Shown: positions 57,538-64,000 of the stretch, piece after piece
Position numbering within the stretch: the first letter of the stretch is position 1
How the letters are laid out: every line of letters begins with the position of its first letter
NCBI GenBank assembly: GCA_934569225.1
Contig: CAKTKC010000007.1
Span: 1-64,000, forward strand
Length of the DNA stretch: 64,000 nucleotides
Reading direction: 5' to 3'
Origin: an uncultured Oscillospiraceae bacterium
GTDB taxonomy: Bacteria; Bacillota; Clostridia; Oscillospirales; Oscillospiraceae
The notes under the pieces: generated by a model
Databases searched by the model: none
What the model was told of the DNA's origin: nothing
Seen by the model: the letters and a program-made list of their open reading frames with translations, nothing else
Position numbers and translations under genes: made by a program

Positions 57538-58368
57538 ATGAGACGTATTATGACTTTGGTTCCCAAATATCTGGCGCTGATATGCTTTGCGCTGGCGGCG
57601 CTGATCCCGTTTCAGTATATGCTGGCAACGGCCATGACGCCGTCCAGCTACTCCATGCCGTATCCGCCCATCCTGTTCCCGGAAACCATGTACTGGGGCA
57701 ACTTTGCGGAAGCGTGGAATGCCAATCATTTCAGCCAATACTTCCTGAACAGTCTGATCATTGCGGCAGTGGCCACGGTGGTAATCATGCTGGTGTCCTC
57801 TGCCGGGGCATATGCCTTTGCGCGGATGAAATTTCCCGGCAGGGATGTCCTGTTCTATCTGTACCTGTTTTCCATGATGGTGCCGACGGTAACAAACCTG
57901 ATCCCGCAGTTCCTGCTGATGAAGGATATGAAGCTGGTGGACAGTTATCTGGGGCTGCTTCTCATCTACATCGGAATCGGTGTCCCCCAGAATACATTCT
58001 TTTTACGGAACTTTTTCCTGGGGCTGCCCAGAGAGCTGGAGGAGGCTGTGATCATCGACGGCGGAAACCGTTGGCAGATCTACTGGAAAATGGTTCTGCC
58101 GCTGTCCAAGCCGGCGCTTGGCACCTTTGCCATTCTGGCCTATTCCAATGTCTGGGACGAATTTCTGATCGCCCTGACCATGATCAAGACGCCGGAAAAG
58201 CGGACGCTGCCCATTGCACTGCGCCTGTTTCAGGGGCAGAACCTCAACAACTGGGGGCTGATTTTTGCGGCGTCGGTGATCGCCGTAGTCCCGATTTTGC
58301 TGATCTATATTGTCATGCAGAAAAAACTGATCCATGGCGGCGCCATGGATGGAATGCTGAAAGGGTGA
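57538..58368 (+). CDS. Sugar ABC transporter permease (MalG type)
   Basis: 276 residues, six membrane helices (YLALICFALAALIPFQYMLATAM; YFLNSLIIAAVATVVIMLVSSAGAYAF; and others). The EAA loop is LPRELEEAVIIDGGNRWQIYWKMVLPLSKPALGTFA. It is the partner of the preceding permease, 12 bases away, and is followed three bases later by the first glycosidase gene. GGAGAGACGGT precedes the ATG. Confidence 0.92.
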   Translation: MRRIMTLVPKYLALICFALAALIPFQYMLATAMTPSSYSMPYPPILFPETMYWGNFAEAWNANHFSQYFLNSLIIAAVATVVIMLVSSAGAYAFARMKFPGRDVLFYLYLFSMMVPTVTNLIPQFLLMKDMKLVDSYLGLLLIYIGIGVPQNTFFLRNFFLGLPRELEEAVIIDGGNRWQIYWKMVLPLSKPALGTFAILAYSNVWDEFLIALTMIKTPEKRTLPIALRLFQGQNLNNWGLIFAASVIAVVPILLIYIVMQKKLIHGGAMDGMLKG

Positions 58369-58371
58369 GTT

Positions 58372-60123
58372 ATGCAGATTTTACGTTACGAAATCGAGCA
58401 TCATGCCGCCTATCCATGGCAGCTTGTGCAGGGCAGGATCTGCCATCTCCGCCTGCGCACCGGGGAAGCGCTGCAATCGGCTGCGGTTCTGTACGGCGAC
58501 CCCTTCTGGTTTTCCGGCGGAGAGAAACAGCCTGTTCTGACGCGAAGCGAGATGCAGCCTGCTCTGCGCTGCTCTGGGGAACAGTATTATTCTGTTTCGG
58601 TTCCCATGGGGACCCACAAGCTGCGCTATCATTTTGTGCTGACGCTGGAAGATGGGAGCACGGTGTATCTCTCGGAGCTGGGCGTCACGCCGCCGCTGCC
58701 GGAATCCGTGCTGCGGCCGTTCAATGTTCCCTACGTGTATGCCGGAGATCACCCCGCCCCTCCGGACTGGGTGGAGGGCTTCCTCTGGTATCAGATCTTT
58801 CCGGATCGTTTTTGTGACGGGAAGGAAAACCGGGGGAGTGGGGATTTTATTCCGACGCGGGGAAATTTCTTTGGCGGTTCCTTGCAGGGGATCACCGGGA
58901 AAATTCCCTATCTCCGGGAACTTGGCGTGCAGGGAATTTATCTCAATCCCATTTTCCAGAGCGACTCCAACCACAGATATGACGCCGTTTCCTATACCGA
59001 GCTTGACCCGCGTCTCGGCGGAAAAAGGGACTTCCGCATCCTGGTTGAAACACTTCATCAGGCGGGAATGCGGATTATGCTGGACGGTGTGTTCAACCAC
59101 TGCGGCTGGCGTCACCCATTTTGGCAGGATGTGCGTCTCCATGGAAAGGCATCCCGGTACTACGACTGGTTTTGCGTCTATGACGCCGGGGAGCTGTCCC
59201 GGCTGCCGCTGGAGCAGCTTTCAGACCGGCGCATGAAAGAGGATCCGCCCTATGAGTGCTTCGCCTTTGCGGCCAATATGCCGAAGTGGAACACCGAAAA
59301 CCCTGAGGTGATCGGGTATCTGGTTTCCATCGCGGAGCGGTGGACGAGGGAATACGGCATTGACGCCTGGCGGCTGGATGTCCCGGATGAAGTCAGCCTG
59401 CGGTTCCTCCACGCATTCCGAGCCAGAATGCGCAGCTGCAATGCGGCGGTATATGTGATCGGGGAGATCTGGCAGGACGCCGGGTGGTGGCTGGAACACT
59501 CTGTCTTCGACGGCGTTATGGATTATCCGCTCTACCATGCCATCCGCGATTTTGCGATGACCCATACAGACCCACTGGAAACCTTCGCCCACCGGATCCG
59601 GCGTTGGTATGCCGCGACGCCGGAGGCGGTTCATCCGTACCAGTGGGCTTTCTGCTCCAACCATGATGTGCCCCGGGCGCTTTCCCTCTGCGGCGGGAAC
59701 AAATCGGATTTCCAGCTTGCCTATGTGCTGGCGGCGCTGCTGGGCGGCAATCTGAGCGTGTACTATGGGGATGAAATTGCGATGGACGGCGGCCAGGATC
59801 CGGACAACCGGCGCCCTATGCGCTGGACGGATCCGGAAGAGGAAATCCGGGGCTTTTTTCACAGCCTGTTGCGGCTGAAACGGGATGTGCTGCGGCACTG
59901 CTGCCTGACGGCGATGGAGCTGACAGACGCCCTGTATCTTCACTTTGACGGGCCTGGTTACGGAATCCTGGCCGTTGTAACGGAGCGGGGACAGGCTGTC
60001 ACGCCCCAATTGGACGCTTCCGACAGCCTGCTGCTGGAATCGCCGGAAGGGCACGCGGCGGAGGGAGCGGTGCAGGGCTTTGCCGTGTTCCGGCGGGAGG
60101 CAGCGTATAATGGAAACACATGA
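58372..60123 (+). CDS. GH13 alpha-glycosidase, neopullulanase/cyclomaltodextrinase type
   Basis: 583 residues, no signal peptide. Residues 1-120 are a beta domain like CBM34, which helps dimerise neopullulanases. The barrel has FLWYQIFPDRFCDG, MLDGVFNHCG (region I), DAWRLDVPDEVS (nucleophile Asp, region II), VIGEIWQDAG (acid/base Glu, region III) and CSNHDVPRAL (region IV). It hydrolyses imported maltodextrins, perhaps also cyclic or branched ones. It overlaps the next gene by 14 bases. Confidence 0.92.
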   Translation: MQILRYEIEHHAAYPWQLVQGRICHLRLRTGEALQSAAVLYGDPFWFSGGEKQPVLTRSEMQPALRCSGEQYYSVSVPMGTHKLRYHFVLTLEDGSTVYLSELGVTPPLPESVLRPFNVPYVYAGDHPAPPDWVEGFLWYQIFPDRFCDGKENRGSGDFIPTRGNFFGGSLQGITGKIPYLRELGVQGIYLNPIFQSDSNHRYDAVSYTELDPRLGGKRDFRILVETLHQAGMRIMLDGVFNHCGWRHPFWQDVRLHGKASRYYDWFCVYDAGELSRLPLEQLSDRRMKEDPPYECFAFAANMPKWNTENPEVIGYLVSIAERWTREYGIDAWRLDVPDEVSLRFLHAFRARMRSCNAAVYVIGEIWQDAGWWLEHSVFDGVMDYPLYHAIRDFAMTHTDPLETFAHRIRRWYAATPEAVHPYQWAFCSNHDVPRALSLCGGNKSDFQLAYVLAALLGGNLSVYYGDEIAMDGGQDPDNRRPMRWTDPEEEIRGFFHSLLRLKRDVLRHCCLTAMELTDALYLHFDGPGYGILAVVTERGQAVTPQLDASDSLLLESPEGHAAEGAVQGFAVFRREAAYNGNT

Positions 60124-61744
60124 CTGCTGGTGGAAGGAACGGGTGTTCTATGAGATCTACCCGCGCAGCTTTCAGGATTCCGACGGAGATGGGATAGGAG
60201 ACTTGCGCGGCATTATCTCCCGCCTGGACTATCTCCAGTGGCTGGGGGTGGGCGCCGTGTGGCTCTGCCCAATCTATGACTCGCCCAATGCCGACATGGG
60301 CTATGATATCCGGAATTATGAGGCGGTCATGGCGGAATTCGGAACGATGGAAGACTTCGACGAGCTGGTGACGCAGCTGCACCGCCGCGATATCAGACTT
60401 GTCATGGATCTGGTCGTAAATCACACCTCAGACGAGCATCCGTGGTTTCTGGAGGCCAGAACGGCGAAGGACAACCCATACCGGGATTATTATATCTGGC
60501 GTGACGGAAAGGACGGACGGGAGCCAAACAACTGGGCGTCGTTTTTTACTCCCTCGGCCTGGACTTATGATGAGACCACGGCGCAGTGGTATCTGCATCT
60601 GTTCTCCGGGAAGCAGCCGGATCTGAACTGGGAAAATCCCAAACTCCGGCAGGAAATTTACGGGATGATGAACCGCTGGCTGGATCGCGGCGTAGACGGG
60701 TTCCGGATGGATGTGATAAGTCTTCTGGCCAAGCATCCGCAGCTGCCGGATGGAAAGGGAAGCGGCTATGTGTTTTCCCCGGAGTATTTTGCGTTCCAGC
60801 CCAGGCTGCACGACTATCTGCGGGAAATGCGAAGGGCGTGCTTTGACGGGCGGGACTGTATGTGTGTCGGGGAAACCAGCTTTGTCACCACGCAGAACGC
60901 CGGCTCTGTGGTAGACGACGGGCGGGAGCTGGATATGCTGTTCCAGTTTGACGTCATGGACATGGACAGCGGCGAGACCAAGTGGGATGCGCGGCCCTTT
61001 GACCTGATGCGATTCAAGCAGATCATCTCCGCATGGCAGGTGGCCATTGGGTGGAACACGCTGTTCTGGGGCAATCACGATCAGCCGCGCCTGGTCTCCC
61101 GTTTTGGCTGTATGCGGACAGAGACGCTGCGAAGGCGGAGTGCAGCCTGCCTTGCCACGGCCATGTATCTTCTGAAAGGAACCCCGTTTCTGTATCAGGG
61201 CGAGGAGATCGGCATGACCAACTGTCCTTTCTCTGATATCGGCGAACTGCGGGACGTGGAGAGCCTGAACCTGCTGCACCAGGCCGAAGAAAGCGGCAGG
61301 ATGGACTGGGCATGGCAGGGTATCCGGAGCAAAGGCCGGGATAATGCCCGCACGCCTATGCAGTGGGATGCGTCGCCCAATGGAGGCTTTACGGATAGAA
61401 CACCGTGGATCATGGTCAATCCCAACGCGCGGGAAATCAATGTGGCTGCGGCCATCCGCGACCCGGACTCGGTGCTGCATTATTACCGGGCGCTGCTTGC
61501 TCTGCGCAGAGAGCGGGATGTTCTGCGGTATGGTGATTTTTCGCTGCTGCTTCAGGAGCATCCCCAGGTGTTTGCCTATGCGCGGACTTTTGAGGGACAG
61601 CAAATACGGATTTATTGCAACTTTACAGACCGGGATGCCCCGCTGCCGGAAGCCTTCTGTAAAGAGAAGGTGCTTCTGACCAACGTGAACCGTGAGAAAA
61701 CCGACGTTTTGCTTCCTTACGAAGCTGCGGTCGTTATGGCATAG
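60110..61744 (+). CDS. GH13 alpha-glucosidase (oligo-1,6-glucosidase type)
   Basis: 544 residues. VFYEIYPRSFQDSDGDGIGDLRGIISRLDYLQWLGVGAVWLCPIYDSPNADMGYDI is the standard opening. LVMDLVVNHTSDEH, GVDGFRMDVISLL (nucleophile), CVGETSFV (acid/base) and WGNHDQPRLVSRFG give the four GH13 regions. It releases glucose from the ends of maltose or isomaltose-type oligosaccharides in the cytoplasm. The ATG at 60110 follows GGGAGG at nine bases. It ends the operon; a long terminator follows. Confidence 0.93.
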   Translation: METHDCWWKERVFYEIYPRSFQDSDGDGIGDLRGIISRLDYLQWLGVGAVWLCPIYDSPNADMGYDIRNYEAVMAEFGTMEDFDELVTQLHRRDIRLVMDLVVNHTSDEHPWFLEARTAKDNPYRDYYIWRDGKDGREPNNWASFFTPSAWTYDETTAQWYLHLFSGKQPDLNWENPKLRQEIYGMMNRWLDRGVDGFRMDVISLLAKHPQLPDGKGSGYVFSPEYFAFQPRLHDYLREMRRACFDGRDCMCVGETSFVTTQNAGSVVDDGRELDMLFQFDVMDMDSGETKWDARPFDLMRFKQIISAWQVAIGWNTLFWGNHDQPRLVSRFGCMRTETLRRRSAACLATAMYLLKGTPFLYQGEEIGMTNCPFSDIGELRDVESLNLLHQAEESGRMDWAWQGIRSKGRDNARTPMQWDASPNGGFTDRTPWIMVNPNAREINVAAAIRDPDSVLHYYRALLALRRERDVLRYGDFSLLLQEHPQVFAYARTFEGQQIRIYCNFTDRDAPLPEAFCKEKVLLTNVNREKTDVLLPYEAAVVMA

Positions 61745-61795
61745 AGCGGGAATGCCCATCCGCTTCAAAAAACTTGCTGCCGTTATTTTTAATCA

Positions 61796-61846
61796 AACAG
61801 CGCTCTATCTGTCAGCATCAAGGCTGTCGGATGGAGCGCTGTTTTC
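61796..61846 (+). terminator. Terminator of the alpha-glucan operon
   Basis: AACAGCGCTC and GAGCGCTGTT form the outer stem, ATCTGTCAGC / GCTGTCGGAT extend it inwards, and TTTTC follows. Confidence 0.82.
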
Positions 61847-62358
61847 TGTTATACGACTTTCGCCGGCCTGCATACTGCGGCACATTCCTTCGGCACCGGC
61901 TGACGGGAATACCCGCCAAAAACGGCTTTATTCGTGGAGCTTGCCCCTCAGCGGAACGCGGGGAGAAACGGATTCCCTATGCGCGGTATGTGCGAGACCC
62001 CACGCGGGTGGAAAAGCCTTGAGTTTCAATGTATCGCGGAGTTTGTCCCTCTACCATAAGAGGTGGGTGTATGGCCGGGAAATGCCGCGTTCCGCAGCGT
62101 TTGACACAGATGCTTGACTGCGCAGATTTAGCTCCCTCGCTTCCAGCCTGCCTAAGTTGTCCCGCTTCCGCTTCACGGAAAAACGTATGAAAATGAACGC
62201 CCTCCAACCCGCAGTCGCGAGTGTGTTTTTCCCCTTTTGACTGCTCAGCTGACTGCGCTGCGGCGGCAAGCCGGAGAATAGGGGTTGAGGATCTGCGGAT
62301 GAAACCCACTGCGCTTATAAAAAATTCAAAACTTCCCCTCTAAATTGGCGCAAATCTG
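61847..62358. other. Long non-coding stretch before the exopolysaccharide operon
   Basis: No gene is supported here. A minus-strand frame at 61977-62309 is open but has a low-complexity, Arg/Ala/Ser-rich product and no ribosome-binding site. The stretch contains the left arm (62032-62053) of a 22-bp inverted repeat whose right arm is at 62419-62440. Confidence 0.5.
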
Positions 62359-62440
62359 TTGCGTTTTAGAGAAGCCCGTGGTATAATACGGATGATAAAT
62401 GTATGTGGAATGCTCCCATAGAGGGACAAACTCCACGATA
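62032..62440. repeat. Inverted-repeat-bounded segment (409 bp)
   Basis: TATCGCGGAGTTTGTCCCTC-TA at 62032-62053 is repeated inverted at 62419-62440 with one mismatch. The segment between includes the promoter at 62359. It may be a small non-coding element or an invertible control region; no recombinase or target duplication is seen beside it. Confidence 0.55.
62359..62387 (+). promoter_or_regulatory. Promoter of the exopolysaccharide operon
   Basis: TTGCGT, 17 bases, TATAAT. The start near 62394 gives a leader of about 310 nt before the first gene. Confidence 0.75.
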
Positions 62441-62456
62441 TTTCCGCCGCCGTAGC

Positions 62457-62496
62457 AGCAAATCATTGGTGCCGCAGCAAAATGATTTGCTTTTTT
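62457..62496 (+). terminator. Leader attenuator of the exopolysaccharide operon
   Basis: AGCAAATCATT and AATGATTTGCT form an 11-bp stem around 13 bases, then T6. It lies about 65 nt into the leader and 200 nt before the first gene, so the operon needs read-through or antitermination. Confidence 0.75.
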
Positions 62497-62702
62497 GCTT
62501 GCTTGGGTGAAGTAAACACTTATGCTGCATCAGCGTTCCGCAATGACCCCGAAAAATCAGACAGAAAATAGTAACGCAAGTTGTTCAAGCGGCCGAAAGG
62601 ACATTGCCTGGATGAATCTGAGGCGCATGATCAGGACTATCTGCGTGGTTCCTGACGGCGACGGTACCCGATAAAAAAGATATTTGGAGGATGTTCCCAA
62701 AC

Positions 62703-63509
62703 ATGAATGAAGACAGGAATCCATACGTTCCAGCAGGCGGCACGGAGCTGTCACTGTGGGATATTGCAAAGGCGCTCCTGCGGCAATGCTATTGGCTGCT
62801 GCTTGCGGGAATTGTGATGGGAGCCGCGGTTTATGCCGCAGTGACCCTTTTTGTCACGCCAACCTATGAATCCGAAGTCAGTTTCTATGTGTATAACAGC
62901 TTAGATCATACACCGCAATCCGGAACGATCAACAACAGCGACCTCCAGGCTGCGGAAAATCTGGCAACGACCTATTCAAAGATTTTAGGAAGCAATTCCG
63001 TCTTGGATGCGGTGCTGGAAGATATGGATGCCAGCAGTGATTTTTCGAGAAAAGAACTCAGCAAAATGGTCAGCATATCCGTTATTTCCAACACGCAGCT
63101 GCTGGATGTGATTGTTACGACAACGGATGCGGAGCTTTCCTGCAAAATTGCAGATTCTTTTGCGAAAGTTGCTCCAACTGAAATTGTCCGAATCACAAAG
63201 GCAGGCGGCGTTGAAGTTGTAGATCGTCCGGAAGTGGCAACGGAAAAATCATCGCCGCGGGTCGTGTTTGACAGTGCGCTTGGTTTTATCGCGGGCATGA
63301 TTCTGGCTTCCATTGTGCTTGTAATGCACATGCTGTCTGATGCGACAATTTATTTGCCGGAGGACGTCGAAAGGCTGACAGGCGTAACGGTATTGGGACA
63401 AATACCCAATATCAATGTCACAAGCGGGAACTACACCTATTGGACACTGACGGAAGGGGGCACAGTTTACGATGGCTCGAGAACAGGGCAAGCACAAAGC
63501 CGTCAATGA
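62703..63509 (+). CDS. Wzz/YveK-type polysaccharide chain-length determinant protein
   Basis: 268 residues. SLWDIAKALLRQCYWLLLAGIVMGAAVYAAVTLFVTPTYES is the Wzz N-terminal membrane region. The outer part carries YNSLDHTPQSGTINNSDLQAAENLATTYSKIL, and VVFDSALGFIAGMILASIVLVMHML is the second membrane helix. In Gram-positive bacteria this protein activates the separate tyrosine kinase encoded next. I chose ATG 62703 (TTTGGAGG is 12 bases upstream); ATG 62691 abuts it. The C-terminal end overlaps the kinase gene by 38 bases. Confidence 0.9.
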   Translation: MNEDRNPYVPAGGTELSLWDIAKALLRQCYWLLLAGIVMGAAVYAAVTLFVTPTYESEVSFYVYNSLDHTPQSGTINNSDLQAAENLATTYSKILGSNSVLDAVLEDMDASSDFSRKELSKMVSISVISNTQLLDVIVTTTDAELSCKIADSFAKVAPTEIVRITKAGGVEVVDRPEVATEKSSPRVVFDSALGFIAGMILASIVLVMHMLSDATIYLPEDVERLTGVTVLGQIPNINVTSGNYTYWTLTEGGTVYDGSRTGQAQSRQ

Positions 63510-64000
63510 GGATATTGCGGCAAATCGCAAACGGCTGCTCAACAATGACTCACCATTTGCAATAAAAGAAGCGTATGTGAAATTACGAACCAGTCTGATG
63601 TTCTGTATGGCGAAGGGCAAGGCCCTTCCGTGTACGACATTTGCAATCACCAGCGCAAAGCCATCCGAAGGGAAAAGCCTGACCGCAGCCAACATTGCCA
63701 TCAGCTATGCGATGCTCGGGAAAAAAGTTTTGCTTATTGATGCCGATATGAGAAAACCGACGCAGCGGCGGCTTTGGAAAGCAGAACTATCTACGGGATT
63801 GTGCGACTTTTTGGCAAATATATGGCAGCTCGAGATGATGAAGGTGGAAAATCTTCCGCTTTGGCTTGCCTGCACAGGAACCATTCCTCCAAACCCGTCT
63901 GAGCTGCTTTCATCAGACAGAATGAAGCAGCTTATTGCAGAGTGTGCAAAACGTTATGACTACGTTATTGTCGATACGCCCCCAATCAATACCGTCGCCG
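63472..64000 (+). CDS. CpsD/CapB-family tyrosine-protein kinase (cut by the window end)
   Basis: The first 176 residues are present. They show KEAYVKLRTSLMFCM, the Walker A type TSAKPSEGKSLTAANIAISYA, Walker A' VLLIDADMRKPTQRRL and Walker B YVIVDTPP, all of the BY-kinase family. The Tyr-rich tail lies beyond the window. With the Wzz-like partner it controls polymer length and export in capsule or exopolysaccharide synthesis. The overlap with the upstream gene fits coupled translation. Confidence 0.93.
   Translation, partial: MAREQGKHKAVNEDIAANRKRLLNNDSPFAIKEAYVKLRTSLMFCMAKGKALPCTTFAITSAKPSEGKSLTAANIAISYAMLGKKVLLIDADMRKPTQRRLWKAELSTGLCDFLANIWQLEMMKVENLPLWLACTGTIPPNPSELLSSDRMKQLIAECAKRYDYVIVDTPPINTVA

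Noticed and set aside
61977-62309. Minus-strand 110-codon frame in the region before the exopolysaccharide operon
   Set aside because: No ribosome-binding site, biased composition, and it crosses one arm of the inverted repeat; probably non-coding.

Overview
The window reads as a chromosomal segment of a Gram-positive, fairly GC-rich Clostridia member (Bacillota), most likely an Oscillospiraceae-type gut anaerobe. The evidence is the infC-rpmI-rplT order, strong Shine-Dalgarno sequences, sigma-A-like promoters, a TM1266-type hydrogenase-system regulator, gliding-type ABC operons with DUF4340, Lys-poor lipoproteins, and sugar ABC transporters with LacI and ROK regulators. Genus cannot be fixed from the sequence alone.

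Layout. 1-29.6 kb is core genome: the 3' end of a 5S rRNA; an M14 peptidase; an RluA-type pseudouridine synthase; infC-rpmI-rplT with an attenuator leader and a probable ATC start for IF3; an HflK/HflC pair; a sugar nucleotidyltransferase; GluQ; trmB-mnmG; an HtrA protease divergent from a two-component system; a four-gene ABC/Gld-like operon; a MATE exporter; malQ; RNase P RNA; murD-ispD-ispF; and an ECF S-component/TM1266 pair behind a riboswitch-like leader. Three copies of a palindromic intergenic repeat and one MITE-like element are scattered here.

29.6-38.0 kb is an integrated element of about 8.4 kb in the 3' half of a tRNA-Ala(GGC) gene, bounded by 48-bp direct repeats. It carries a tyrosine integrase beside attL, a WYL regulator, a highly structured transcribed leader in front of a lipoprotein gene, a second small tyrosine recombinase, a Cro-like regulator and a leftward operon of unfamiliar small proteins, two of them paralogues. 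Base composition is visibly more AT-rich than the flanks. I see no relaxase, coupling ATPase, replication initiator or phage structural gene.

38.0-45.8 kb is a second accessory block: an XRE regulator divergent from a eukaryotic-like Ser/Thr kinase, a zinc-ribbon/membrane/beta-helix protein, two SHOCT-tailed proteins, two lipoproteins sharing a duplicated leader, and an exported protein with a transglutaminase-like Cys-His-Asp arrangement. An imperfect 54-bp direct repeat flanks most of it.

45.9-61.8 kb is a carbohydrate block: a ROK regulator divergent from nagA, an AGE-family epimerase, an ABC importer and nagB (amino-sugar use), then a LacI regulator, a second ABC importer and two GH13 enzymes (alpha-glucan use). 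The LacI protein probably recognises TGTAACC-GGTTACA sites seen before its own gene and before the importer. 61.8-62.7 kb is non-coding, with a promoter, an attenuator and a 22-bp inverted repeat. The window ends in an exopolysaccharide operon (Wzz-like protein, then a tyrosine kinase cut by the window end).

Two regulatory patterns stand out as worth testing. One is TTCAG-N6-TTCAG-N10-TATNNT at three promoters around the two-component system. The other is ATAACGACC at three promoters inside the integrated element.
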